Shown here one piece after another: positions 1-12,256 of a DNA stretch of 64,000 nucleotides. Both the position numbers and the translations under genes were made by a program. The notes below the pieces were generated by a model. It ran no database searches and had not been told where the DNA came from. It was given only the letters and a program-made list of their open reading frames with translations. Each line of letters starts with the position of its first letter. The stretch's first letter is position 1. This stretch comes from Eledone cirrhosa (taxonomy: Eukaryota; Mollusca; Cephalopoda; Octopoda; Eledonidae), in assembly GCA_964016885.1 (NCBI GenBank), contig OZ024741.1, forward strand, positions 31,969,216 through 32,033,215, given 5' to 3'.

Positions 1-27
1 CTCACTCTGACACCAACACCAGTATCG

Positions 28-36
28 TCAAATACC
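28..36 (+). other. 1-bp deletion in a unit (TCAAATACC), copy 1 of 4
   Basis: The consensus TCAAGATACC has lost a G, which shifts the 36-bp phase from 30 to 29. The identical deletion recurs at 2151, 3734 and 4309, so it is best read as one mutation spread by segmental duplication. Confidence 0.9.
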
Positions 37-56
37 TCACTCTGTCACCAACACCA

Positions 57-71
57 GTATCGTCAAGATAC
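57..71. repeat. Example of the junction inverted repeat GTATC-N5-GATAC
   Basis: GTATC (57-61), spacer GTCAA (62-66) and GATAC (67-71) form a perfect 5-bp inverted repeat across the join of two units. Because it lies in the consensus, it recurs about every 36 bp. Many variants shorten it to a 4-bp TATC/GATA stem (class B' units, GATAAC units). It could be a short cruciform or hairpin, or a dyad binding site; the sequence alone shows only the symmetry. Confidence 0.85.
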
Positions 72-136
72 CTCACTCTGACACCAACGCCAGTATCGTC
101 AGGATACCTCACTCTGACAACATCACCAGTATCGTC

Positions 137-172
137 AAGATACCTCACTCTGACACCAACACCAGTATCGTC
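137..172 (+). repeat. Representative class A (consensus) 36-bp unit
   Basis: This unit matches the array consensus exactly. It contains ACACCA twice in succession, which suggests the monomer itself grew by a 6-bp slip. It has one CpG near the 3' end (TATCGTC). Composition is 12 A, 13 C, 4 G and 7 T. Class A is the majority type throughout the window. Confidence 0.95.
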
Positions 173-208
173 AAGATACCTCACTCTGACACCAACACCA
201 GTATCGTC

Positions 209-244
209 AAGATACCTCACTCTGACAACATCACCAGTATCGTC
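209..244 (+). repeat. Representative class B unit (ACAACATCACC)
   Basis: This unit differs from consensus in the middle: CACCAACACC becomes CAACATCACC, two linked changes that nearly always occur together. Class B is a minority type scattered through the array and forms recognisable strings with class A, so its order is the main signature for matching higher-order copies. Confidence 0.9.
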
Positions 245-1012
245 AAGATACCTCACTCTGACACCAACACCAGTATCGTCAAGATACCTCTCTCTGACAC
301 CAACACCAGTATCGGCAAGATACCTCACTCTGACACAATCACCAGTATCGTCAAGATACCTCACTCTGACACCATCACCAGTATCGTCAAGATACCTCAC
401 TCTGACAACATCACCAGTATCGTCAAGATACCTCACTCTGACACCAACACCAGTATCGTCAAGATACCTCACTCTGACACCAACACCAGTATCGTCAAGA
501 TATCTCACTCTGACACCATCACCAGTATCGTCAAGATACCTCACTCTGACACCATCACCAGTATCGTCAAGATACCTCACTCTGACACCATCACCAGTAT
601 CGTCAAGATACCTCACTCTGACACCAACACCAGTATCGTCAAGATACCTCACTCTGACACCATCACCAGTATCGTCAAGATACCTCACTCTGACAACATC
701 ACCAGTATCGTCAAGATACCTCACGCTGACACCAACACCAGTATCGTCAAGATACCTCACTCTGACACCAACACCAGTATCGTCAAGATATCTCACTCTG
801 ACACCATCAACAGTATCGTCAAGATACCTCACTCTGACACCAACACCAGTATCGTCAAGATACCTCACTCTGACACCATCACCAGTATCGTCAAGATACC
901 TCACTCTGACAACATCCCCAGTATCGTCAAGATACCTCACCCTGACACCAACACCAATATCGTCAAGATACATCACTCTGACAACATCACCAGTATCGTC
1001 AAGATACCTCAC

Positions 1013-1015
1013 TCA
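1013..1015 (-). other. Nonsense-type substitution in the minus-strand open frame (TGA)
   Basis: CTCACTCTG has become CTCACTCAG, which reads as TGA on the minus strand. Relatives of this unit at 5,045 and 5,657 do not have it. It is a private substitution and shows no sign of being selected against. Confidence 0.85.
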
Positions 1016-1360
1016 GACAATATCACCAGTATCGTCAAGATACCTCACTCTGACACCAACACCAGTATCGTCAAGATACCTCACTCTGACAACATCACCA
1101 GTAGCGTCAAGATACCTCACTCTGACACCAACACCAGTATCGTCAAGATACCTCACTCTGACACCAACACCAGTATCGTCAAGATACCTCACTCTGACAC
1201 CAACACCAGTATCGTCAACATACCTCACTCTGACACCAACACCAGTATCGTCAAGATACCTCACTCTGACAACATCACCAGTAGCGTCAAGATACCTCAC
1301 TCTGACACCAACACCAGTATCGTCAAGATACCTCACTCTGACACCAACACCAGTATCGTC

Positions 1361-1396
1361 AAGATACCTCACCCTGACACCAACACCAGTATCGTC
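1361..1396 (-). repeat. Example C-rich unit with a two-tier G-quadruplex motif on the minus strand
   Basis: The CACTCTG to CACCCTG variant gives C tracts at 1367-1368, 1372-1374, 1380-1381 and 1386-1387. The minus strand therefore has four GG tracts within 21 nt. This satisfies a relaxed two-quartet G4 pattern with loops of about 3 to 5 nt. The variant is abundant, especially from 6 to 32 kb and 44 to 58 kb. Two-tier quadruplexes are weak, so folding is only possible, not shown. Confidence 0.6.
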
Positions 1397-1432
1397 AAGA
1401 TACCTCACTCTGACACCAACACCAGTATCGTC

Positions 1433-1504
1433 AAGATACCTCACTCTGACAACATCACCAATATCGTCAAGATACCTCACTCTGACAACATCACCAATAT
1501 CGTC
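1433..1504 (+). repeat. Representative class B' doublet (two adjacent units with CCAATATCG)
   Basis: Two adjacent class B units both carry a further G to A change that turns CCAGTATCG into CCAATATCG. The same pair recurs many times, for example at 1613-1684, around 2960 and 3140, before the GTGAAG junctions of the 6-30 kb region, and throughout 40-58 kb. Singletons are rarer (one is near 40,650). The paired state shows that the amplified element was the doublet rather than the single unit. Confidence 0.88.
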
Positions 1505-2150
1505 AAGATACCTCACTCTGACACCAACACCAGTATCGTCAAGATACCTCACTCTGACACCAACACCAGTATCGTCAAGATACCTCACCCTGACACCAAC
1601 ACCAGTATCGTCAAGATACCTCACTCTGACAACATCACCAATATCGTCAAGATACCTCACTCTGACAACATCACCAATATCGTCAAGATACCTCACTCTG
1701 ACATCAACCCCAGTATCGTCAAGATACCTCACCCTGACACCAACACCAGTATCGTCAAGATACCTCACTCTGACACCAACACCAGTATCGTCAAGATACC
1801 TCACTCTGACACCAACACCAGTATCGTCAAGATACCTCACTCTGACACCAACACCAGTATCGTCAAGATACCTCACTCTGACACCAACACCAGTATCGTC
1901 AAGATACCTCACTCTGACAACATCACCAGTATCGTCAAGATACTTCACTCTGACACCAACACCAGTATCGTCAAGATACCTCACTCTGACACCAACACCA
2001 GTATCGTCAGGATACCTCACTCTGACACCAACACCAGTATCGTCAAGATACCTCACTCTGACACCAACACCAGTATCGTCAAGATACCTCACTCTGACAC
2101 CAACACCAGTATCGTCAAGATACCTCACTCTGACACCAACACCAGTATCG

Positions 2151-2159
2151 TCAAATACC
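2151..2159 (+). other. 1-bp deletion TCAAATACC, copy 2 of 4
   Basis: This is the same lost G as at 28-36. The spacing to the previous copy is 2,123 bp (59 units minus 1). It breaks the minus-strand open frame near this point. Confidence 0.9.
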
Positions 2160-3733
2160 TCACTCTGACACCAACACCAGTATCGTCAAGATACCTCACT
2201 CTGACACCAACGCCAGTATCGTCAGGATTCCTCACTCTGACAACATCACCAGTATCGTCAAGATACCTCACTCTGACACCAACACCAGTATCGTCAAGAT
2301 ACCTCACTCTGACACCAACACCAGTATCGTCAAGATACCTCACTCTGACACCAACACCAGTATCGTCAAGATACCTCACTCTGACACCAACACCAGTATC
2401 GTCAAGATACCTCACTCTGACACCAACACCAGTATCGTCAAGATACCTCACTCTGACAACATCACCAGTAGCGTCAAGATACCTCACTCTGACACCAACA
2501 CCAGTATCGTCAAGATACCTCACTCTGACAACATCACCAGTATCGTCAAGATACTTCACTCTGACACCAACACCAGTATCGTCAAGATACCTCACTCTGA
2601 CACCATCACCAGTAGCGTCAAGATACCTCACTCTGACACCAACACCAGTATCGTCAAGATACCTCACTCTGACACCAACACCAGTATCGTCAAGATACCT
2701 CATTCTGACACCAACACCAGTATCGTCAAGATACCTCACTCTGGCACCAACACCAGTATCGTCAAGATACCTCACTCTGACAACATCACCAGTAGCGTCA
2801 AGATACCTCACTCTGACACCAACACCAGTATCGTCAAGATACCTCACTCTGACACCAACACCAGTATCGTCAAGATACCTCACCCTGACACCAACACCAG
2901 TATCGTCAAGATACCTCACTCTGACACCAACACCAGTATCGTCAAGATACCTCACTCTGACAACATCACCAATATCGTCAAGATACCTCACTCTGACAAC
3001 ATCACCAATATCGTCAAGATACCTCACTCTGACACCAACACCAGTATCGTCAAGATACCTCACTCTGACACCAACACCAGTATCGTCAAGATACCTCACC
3101 CTGACACCAACACCAGTATCGTCAAGATACCTCACTCTGACAACATCACCAATATCGTCAAGATACCTCACTCTGACAACATCACCAATATCGTCAAGAT
3201 ACCTCACTCTGACATCAACCCCAGTATCGTCAAGATACCTCACCCTGACACCAACACCAGTATCGTCAAGATACCTCAATCTGACACCAACACCAGTATC
3301 GTCAAGATACCTCACTCTGACACCAACACCAGTATCGTCAAGATACCTCACTCTGACACCAACACCAGTATCGTCAAGATACCTCACTCTGACACCAACA
3401 CCAGTATCGTCAAGATACCTCACTCTGACAACATCACCAGTATCGTCAAGATACTTCACTCTGACACCAACACCAGTATCGTCAAGATACCTCACTCTGA
3501 CACCAACACCAGTATCGTCAAGATACCTCACTCTGACACCAACACCAGTATCGTCAGGATACCTCACTCTGACACCAACACCAGTATCGTCAAGATACCT
3601 CACTCTGACACCAACACCAGTATCGTCAAGATACCTCACTCTGACACCAACACCAGTATCGTCAAGATACCTCACTCTGACACCAACACCAGTATCGTCA
3701 AGATACCTCACTCTGACACCAACACCAGTATCG

Positions 3734-3742
3734 TCAAATACC
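3734..3742 (+). other. 1-bp deletion TCAAATACC, copy 3 of 4
   Basis: This is the same lost G; the spacing to the previous copy is 1,583 bp (44 units minus 1). Confidence 0.9.
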
Positions 3743-4308
3743 TCACTCTGACACCAACACCAGTATCGTCAAGATACCTCACTCTGACACCAACGCCAGT
3801 ATCGTCAGGATACCTCACTCTGACAACATCAGCAGTATCGTCAAGATACCTCACCCTGACACCAACACCAGTATCGTCAAGATACCTCACTCTGACACCA
3901 ACACCAGTATCGTCAAGATACCTCACTCTGACACCAACACCAGTATCGTCAAGATACCTCACTCTGACACCAACACCAGTATCGTCAAGATACCTCACTC
4001 TGACACCAACACCAGTATCGTCAAGATACCTCACTCTGACAACATCACCAGTATCGTCAAGATACTTCACTCTGACACCAACACCAGTATCGTCAAGATA
4101 CCTCACTCTGACACCAACACCAGTATCGTCAAGATACCTCACTCTGACACCAACACCAGTATCGTCAGGATACCTCACTCTGACACCAACACCAGTATCG
4201 TCAAGATACCTCACTCTGACACCAACACCAGTATCGTCAAGATACCTCACTCTGACACCAACACCAGTATCGTCAAGATACCTCACTCTGACACCAACAC
4301 CAGTATCG

Positions 4309-4317
4309 TCAAATACC
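4309..4317 (+). other. 1-bp deletion TCAAATACC, copy 4 of 4
   Basis: This is the same lost G; the spacing to the previous copy is 575 bp (16 units minus 1). To the right of it the phase stays constant for 13.5 kb. Confidence 0.9.
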
Positions 4318-4769
4318 TCACTCTGACACCAACACCAGTATCGTCAAGATACCTCACTCTGACACCAACACCAGTATCGTCAGGATACCTCACTCTGACA
4401 ACATCACCAGTATCGTCAAGATACCTCACTCTGACACCAACACCAGTATCGTCAAGATACCTCACTCTGACACCAACACCAGTATCGTCAAGATACCTCA
4501 CTCTGACAACATCACCAGTATCGTCAAGATACCTCACTCTGACACCAACACCAGTATCGTCAAGATACCTCTCTCTGACACCAACACCAGTATCGGCAAG
4601 ATACCTCACTCTGACACAATCACCAGTATCGTCAAGATACCTCACTCTGACACCATCACCAGTATCGTCAAGATACCTCACTCTGACAACATCACCAGTA
4701 TCGTCAAGATACCTCACTCTGACACCAACACCAGTATCGTCAAGATACCTCACTCTGACACCAACACCA

Positions 4770-6000
4770 GTATCGTCAAGATATCTCACTCTGACACCAT
4801 CACCAGTATCGTCAAGATACCTCACTCTGACACCATCACCAGTATCGTCAAGATACCTCACTCTGACACCATCACCAGTATCGTCAAGATACCTCACTCT
4901 GACACCATCACCAGTATCGTCAAGATACCTCACTCTGACAACATCACCAGTATCGTCAAGATACCTCACCCTGACACCAACACCAATATCGTCAAGATAC
5001 ATCACTCTGACAACATCACCAGTATCGTCAAGATACCTCACTCTGACAATATCACCAGTATCGTCAAGATACCTCACTCTGACACCAACACCAGTATCGT
5101 CAAGATACCTCACTCTGACAACATCACCAGTAGCGTCAAGATACCTCACTCTGACACCAACACCAGTATCGTCAAGATACCTCACTCTGACACCAACACC
5201 AGTATCGTCAAGATACCTCACTCTGACACCAACACCAGTATCGTCAAGATACCTCACTCTGACAACATCACCAGTAGCGTCAAGATACCTCACTCTGACA
5301 CCAACACCAGTATCGTCAAGATACCTCACTCTGACACCAACACCAGTATCGTCAAGATACCTCACTCTGACACCAACACCAGTATCGTCAAGATATCTCA
5401 CTCTGACACCATCACCAGTATCGTCAAGATACCTCACTCTGACACCATCACCAGTATCGTCAAGATACCTCACTCTGACACCGTCACCAGTATCGTCAAG
5501 ATACCTCACTCTGACACCATCACCAGTATCGTCAAGATACCTCACTCTGACAACATCACCAGTATCGTCAAGATACCTCACCCTGACACCAACACCAATA
5601 TCGTCAAGATACATCACTCTGACAACATCACCAGTATCGTCAAGATACCTCACTCTGACAATATCACCAGTATCGTCAAGATAACTCACTCTGACACCAA
5701 CACCAGTATCGTCAAGATACCTCACTCTGACAACATCACCAGTAGCGTCAAGATACCTCACTCTGACACCAACACCAGTATCGTCAAGATACCTCACTCT
5801 GACACCAACACCAGTATCGTCAAGATACCTCACTCTGACACCAACACCAGTATCGTCAAGATACCTCACTCTGACAACATCACCAGTAGCGTCAAGATAC
5901 CTCACTCTGACACCAACACCAGTATCGTCAAGATACCTCACTCTGACACCAACACCAGTATCGTCAAGAATCCTCACCCTGACACCAACACCAGTATCGT
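4770..6000. repeat. 17-unit (612 bp) tandem duplication
   Basis: The AGATATCTC unit at 4781 recurs at 5393, and GACAATATC at 5045 recurs at 5657, both 612 bp apart. The class order between them is the same. The second copy has private changes (CCGTCACC near 5481, GATAACTC near 5682), so the two have diverged slightly. Confidence 0.85.
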
Positions 6001-9000
6001 CAAGATACCTCACTCTGACACCAACACCAGTATCGTCAAGATACCTCACTCTGACAACATCACCAATATCGTCAAGATACCTCACTCTGACAACATCACC
6101 AATATCGTCAAGATACCTCACTCTGACAACATAACCAGTATCGTCAAGATATCTCACTCTGACACCAACACCAGTATCGTCAAGATACCTCACTCTGACA
6201 ACATCACCAGTATCGTCAGGATACATAACTCTGACACCAACACCAGTATCGTCAAGATACCTCACCCTGACACCAACACCAGTATCGTCAAGATACCTCA
6301 CTCTGACACCAACACCAGTATCGTCAAGATACCTCACTCTGACACCAACACCAGTATCGTCAAGATACCTCACTCTGACACCAACACCAGTATCGTCAAG
6401 ATACCTCACTCTGACAACATCACCAGTAACGTCAAGATACCTCACTCTGACACCAACACCAGTATCGTCAAGATACCTCACTCTGACACCAACACCAGTA
6501 TCGTCAAGATACCTCACTCTGACACCAACACCAGTATCGTCAAGATACCTCACTCTGACACCAACACCAGTATCGTCAAGATACCTCACCCTGACACCAA
6601 CACCAGTATCGTCAAGATACCTCACTCTGACACCAACACCAGTATCGACAAGATACCTCACTCTGACAACATCACCAATATCGTCAAGATACCTCACTCT
6701 GACAACATCACCAATATCGTGAAGATACCTCACTCTGACACCAACACCAGTATCGTCAAGATACCTCACTCTGACACCAATACCAGTATCGTCAAGATAC
6801 CTCACTCTGACACCAACACCAGTATCGTCAAGATACCTCACTCTGACACCAACACCAGTATCGTCAAGATACCTCACTCTGACAACATCACCAGTATCGT
6901 CAAGATACCTCACCCTGACACCAACACCAGTATCGTCAAGATAACTCACTCTGACACCAACACCAGTATCGTCAAGATACCTCACCCTGACACCAACACC
7001 AGTATCGTCAAGATACCTCACTCTGACACCAACACCAGTATCGTCAAGATACCTCACCCTGACACCAACACCAGTATCGTCAGGATACCTCACCCTCACA
7101 CCAACACCAGTATCATCAGGATACCTCACTCTGACACCAACCCCAGTATCGTCAAGATACATAACTCTGACACCAACACCAGTATCGTCAAGATACCTCA
7201 CTCTGACACCAACCCCAGTATCGTCAAGATACCTCACTCTGACACCAACACCAGTATCGTCAAGATACCTCACTCTGACACCAACACCAGTATCGTCAAG
7301 ATACATAACTCTGACACCAACACCAGTATCGTCAAGATACCTCACTCTGACACCAACACCAGTATCGTCAAGATACCTCACTCTGACAACATCACCAATA
7401 TCGTCAAGATACCTCACTCTGACAACATCACCAATATCGTCAAGATACCTCACTCTGACAACATCACCAGTATCGTCAAGATATCTCACTCTGACACCAA
7501 CACCAGTATCGTCAAGATACCTCACTCTGACAACATCACCAGTATCGTCAGGATACCTCACTCTGACACCAACACCAGTATCGTCAAGATACCTCACTCT
7601 GACAACATCACCAGTATCGTCAAGATATCTCACTCTGACACCAACACCAGTATCGTCAAGATACCTCACTCTGACAACATCACCAGTATCGTCAGGATAC
7701 CTCACTCTGACACCAACACCAGTATCGTCAAGATACCTCACTCTGACAACATCACCAGTAACGTCAAGATACCTCACTCTGACACCAACACCAGTATCGT
7801 CAAGATACCTCACTCTGACACCAACACCAGTATCGTCAAGATACCTCACTCTGACACCAACGCAAGTATCGTCAAGATACCTCACTCTGACACCAACACC
7901 AGTATCGTAAAGATACCTCACCCTGACACCAACACCAGTATCGTCAAGATACCTCACCCTGACACCATCACCAGTATCGTCAAGATACCTCACTCTGACA
8001 CCAACACCAGTATCGTCAAGATACCTCACTCTGACACCAACACCAGTATCGTCAAGATACCTCACCCTGACACCAACACCAGTATCGTCAAGATACCTCA
8101 CTCTGACACCAACACCAGTATCGTCAAGATACCTCATCCTGACACCAACACCAGTATCGTCAAGATACCTCACTCTGACACCAACACCAGTATCGTCAAG
8201 ATACCTCACCCTGACACCAACACCAGTATCGTCAACATACCTCACTCTGACACCAACCCCAGTATCGTCAAGATACCTCACTCTGACACCAACACCAGCA
8301 TCGTCAAGATACCTCACCCTGACACCAACACCAGTATCGTCAAGATACCTCACCCTGATACCATCACCAGTATCGTCAAGATACCTCACTCTGACACTAA
8401 CACCAGTATCGTCAAGATACCTCACTCTGACACCAACACCAGTATCGTCAAGATACCTCACCCTGACACCAACACCAGTATCGTCAAGATACCTCACTCT
8501 GACACCAACACCAGTATCGTCAAGATACCTCACCCTGACACCAACACCAGTATCGTCAAGATACCTCACTCTGACAACATCACCAATATCGTCAAGATAC
8601 CTCACTCTGACACCAACCCCAGTATCGTCAAGATACCTCACTCTGACACCAACACCAGTATCGTCAAGATACCTCACTCTGACACCAACACCAGTATCGT
8701 CAAGATACCTCACTCTGACAACATCTGCAGTATCGTCAAGATACCTCACTCTGACACCAACACCAGTATCGTCAAGATACCTCACTCTGACAACATCACC
8801 AGTATCGTCAAGATACCTCACTCTGACACCAACACCAGTATCGTCAAGATACCTCACCCTGACACCAACACCAGTATCGTCAAGATACCTCACTCTGACA
8901 CCAACACCAGTATCGTCAAGATACCTCACTCTGACAACATCACCAATATCGTCAAGATACCTCACTCTGACAACATCACCAATATCGTGAAGATACCTCA

Positions 9001-12000
9001 CTCTGACACCAACACCAGTATCGTCAAGATACCTCACTCTGACACCAATACCAGTATCGTCAAGATACCTCACTCTGACACCAACACCAGTATCGTCAAG
9101 ATACCTCACTCTGACACCAACACCAGTATCGTCAAGATACCTCACTCTGACAACATCACCAATATCGTCAAGATACCTCACTCTGACAACATCACCAATA
9201 TCGTCAAGATACCTCACTCTGACAACATAACCAGTATCGTCAAGATATCTCACTCTGACACCAACACCAGTATCGTCAAGATACCTCACTCTGACAACAT
9301 CACCAGTATCGTCAGGATACATAACTCTGACACCAACACCAGTATCGTCAAGATACCTCACCCTGACACCAACACCAGTATCGTCAAGATACCTCACTCT
9401 GACACCAACACCAGTATCGTCAAGATACCTCACTCTGACACCAACACCAGTATCGTCAAGATACCTCACTCTGACACCAACACCAGTATCGTCAAGATAC
9501 CTCACTCTGACAACATCACCAGTAACGTCAAGATACCTCACTCTGACACCAACACCAGTATCGTCAAGATACCTCACTCTGACACCAACACCAGTATCGT
9601 CAAGATACCTCACTCTGACACCAACACCAGTATCGTCAAGATACCTCACTCTGACACCAACACCAGTATCGTCAAGATACCTCACCCTGACACCAACACC
9701 AGTATCGTCAAGATACCTCACTCTGACACCAACACCAGTATCGACAAGATACCTCACTCTGACAACATCACCAATATCGTCAAGATACCTCACTCTGACA
9801 ACATCACCAATATCGTGAAGATACCTCACTCTGACACCAACACCAGTATCGTCAAGATACCTCACTCTGACACCAATACCAGTATCGTCAAGATACCTCA
9901 CTCTGACACCAACACCAGTATCGTCAAGATACCTCACTCTGACACCAACACCAGTATCGTCAAGATACCTCACTCTGACAACATCACCAGTATCGTCAAG
10001 ATACCTCACCCTGACACCAACACCAGTATCGTCAAGATAACTCACTCTGACACCAACACCAGTATCGTCAAGATACCTCACCCTGACACCAACACCAGTA
10101 TCGTCAAGATACCTCACTCTGACACCAACACCAGTATCGTCAAGATACCTCACCCTGACACCAACACCAGTATCGTCAGGATACCTCACCCTCACACCAA
10201 CACCAGTATCATCAGGATACCTCACTCTGACACCAACCCCAGTATCGTCAAGATACATAACTCTGACACCAACACCAGTATCGTCAAGATACCTCACTCT
10301 GACACCAACCCCAGTATCGTCAAGATACCTCACTCTGACACCAACACCAGTATCGTCAAGATACCTCACTCTGACACCAACACCAGTATCGTCAAGATAC
10401 ATAACTCTGACACCAACACCAGTATCGTCAAGATACCTCACTCTGACACCAACACCAGTATCGTCAAGATACCTCACTCTGACAACATCACCAATATCGT
10501 CAAGATACCTCACTCTGACAACATCACCAATATCGTCAAGATACCTCACTCTGACAACATCACCAGTATCGTCAAGATATCTCACTCTGACACCAACACC
10601 AGTATCGTCAAGATACCTCACTCTGACAACATCACCAGTATCGTCAGGATACCTCACTCTGACACCAACACCAGTATCGTCAAGATACCTCACTCTGACA
10701 ACATCACCAGTATCGTCAAGATATCTCACTCTGACACCAACACCAGTATCGTCAAGATACCTCACTCTGACAACATCACCAGTATCGTCAGGATACCTCA
10801 CTCTGACACCAACACCAGTATCGTCAAGATACCTCACTCTGACAACATCACCAGTAACGTCAAGATACCTCACTCTGACACCAACACCAGTATCGTCAAG
10901 ATACCTCACTCTGACACCAACACCAGTATCGTCAAGATACCTCACTCTGACACCAACGCAAGTATCGTCAAGATACCTCACTCTGACACCAACACCAGTA
11001 TCGTAAAGATACCTCACCCTGACACCAACACCAGTATCGTCAAGATACCTCACCCTGACACCATCACCAGTATCGTCAAGATACCTCACTCTGACACCAA
11101 CACCAGTATCGTCAAGATACCTCACTCTGACACCAACACCAGTATCGTCAAGATACCTCACCCTGACACCAACACCAGTATCGTCAAGATACCTCACTCT
11201 GACACCAACACCAGTATCGTCAAGATACCTCATCCTGACACCAACACCAGTATCGTCAAGATACCTCACTCTGACACCAACACCAGTATCGTCAAGATAC
11301 CTCACCCTGACACCAACACCAGTATCGTCAACATACCTCACTCTGACACCAACCCCAGTATCGTCAAGATACCTCACTCTGACACCAACACCAGCATCGT
11401 CAAGATACCTCACCCTGACACCAACACCAGTATCGTCAAGATACCTCACCCTGATACCATCACCAGTATCGTCAAGATACCTCACTCTGACACTAACACC
11501 AGTATCGTCAAGATACCTCACTCTGACACCAACACCAGTATCGTCAAGATACCTCACCCTGACACCAACACCAGTATCGTCAAGATACCTCACTCTGACA
11601 CCAACACCAGTATCGTCAAGATACCTCACCCTGACACCAACACCAGTATCGTCAAGATACCTCACTCTGACAACATCACCAATATCGTCAAGATACCTCA
11701 CTCTGACACCAACCCCAGTATCGTCAAGATACCTCACTCTGACACCAACACCAGTATCGTCAAGATACCTCACTCTGACACCAACACCAGTATCGTCAAG
11801 ATACCTCACTCTGACAACATCTGCAGTATCGTCAAGATACCTCACTCTGACACCAACACCAGTATCGTCAAGATACCTCACTCTGACAACATCACCAGTA
11901 TCGTCAAGATACCTCACTCTGACACCAACACCAGTATCGTCAAGATACCTCACCCTGACACCAACACCAGTATCGTCAAGATACCTCACTCTGACACCAA

Positions 12001-12256
12001 CACCAGTATCGTCAAGATACCTCACTCTGACAACATCACCAATATCGTCAAGATACCTCACTCTGACAACATCACCAATATCGTGAAGATACCTCACTCT
12101 GACACCAACACCAGTATCGTCAAGATACCTCACTCTGACACCAATACCAGTATCGTCAAGATACCTCACTCTGACACCAACACCAGTATCGTCAAGATAC
12201 CTCACTCTGACACCAACACCAGTATCGTCAAGATACCTCACTCTGACAACATCACC
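5990..12256. repeat. 86-unit (3,096 bp) higher-order repeat, two copies
   Basis: Markers repeat at exactly 3,096 bp: GACAACATAACC (ATAACC at 6131 and 9227), ATCGTGAAG (GTG at 6719 and 9815, and at 8987 and 12,083) and TATCATCAGG (7111 and 10,207). The match starts at about 5,990 and stops in the second copy at about 12,256. The first copy is about 5,990-9,085 and the second about 9,086-12,181, with a short overhang. Confidence 0.88.

Larger units (their letters stand above)
1..620. repeat. Segment duplicated at 4,282-4,901 (119-unit offset)
   Basis: The rare markers CTCTCTCTGAC (288) and TATCGGCAAG (near 310) recur at an offset of 4,281 bp, which is 119 units minus the three 1-bp deletions in between. 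The surrounding class order matches, with a couple of substitutions. After about 620 the second copy lacks seven units, and similarity resumes at an offset of 4,029 bp (112 units minus 3), including the GACAATATC unit at 1016 and 5045. Confidence 0.85.
1190..3733. repeat. 42-unit tandem duplication (offset 1,511 bp)
   Basis: About 1,190-2,150 matches about 2,701-3,733. The ACATCAACCCC unit is at 1701 and 3212, and the GATACTTCAC unit at 1943 and 3454, both 1,511 bp apart (42 units minus one base). The second copy has two extra units near its end. The TACTTCAC unit also appears at 2554 and 4065, so smaller fragments of this module have been copied again. Confidence 0.82.

Noticed and set aside
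1433..1504. CCAAT box promoters in class B' units
   Set aside because: CCAAT arises from one substitution in the repeat and recurs throughout; there is no TATA or initiator context and no gene to drive.
3270..3290. CCTCAATCTGAC near 3,279 as a further module M copy
   Set aside because: The other M tags (CAACGCC followed by GTCAACATACC at the right spacing) are missing, so it is better explained as an independent substitution or a small fragment.
8720..8735. CTGCAG (PstI) and GGTACC (KpnI) sites as functional elements
   Set aside because: They are chance products of substitutions in units. They are useful only as higher-order markers and possible restriction landmarks.
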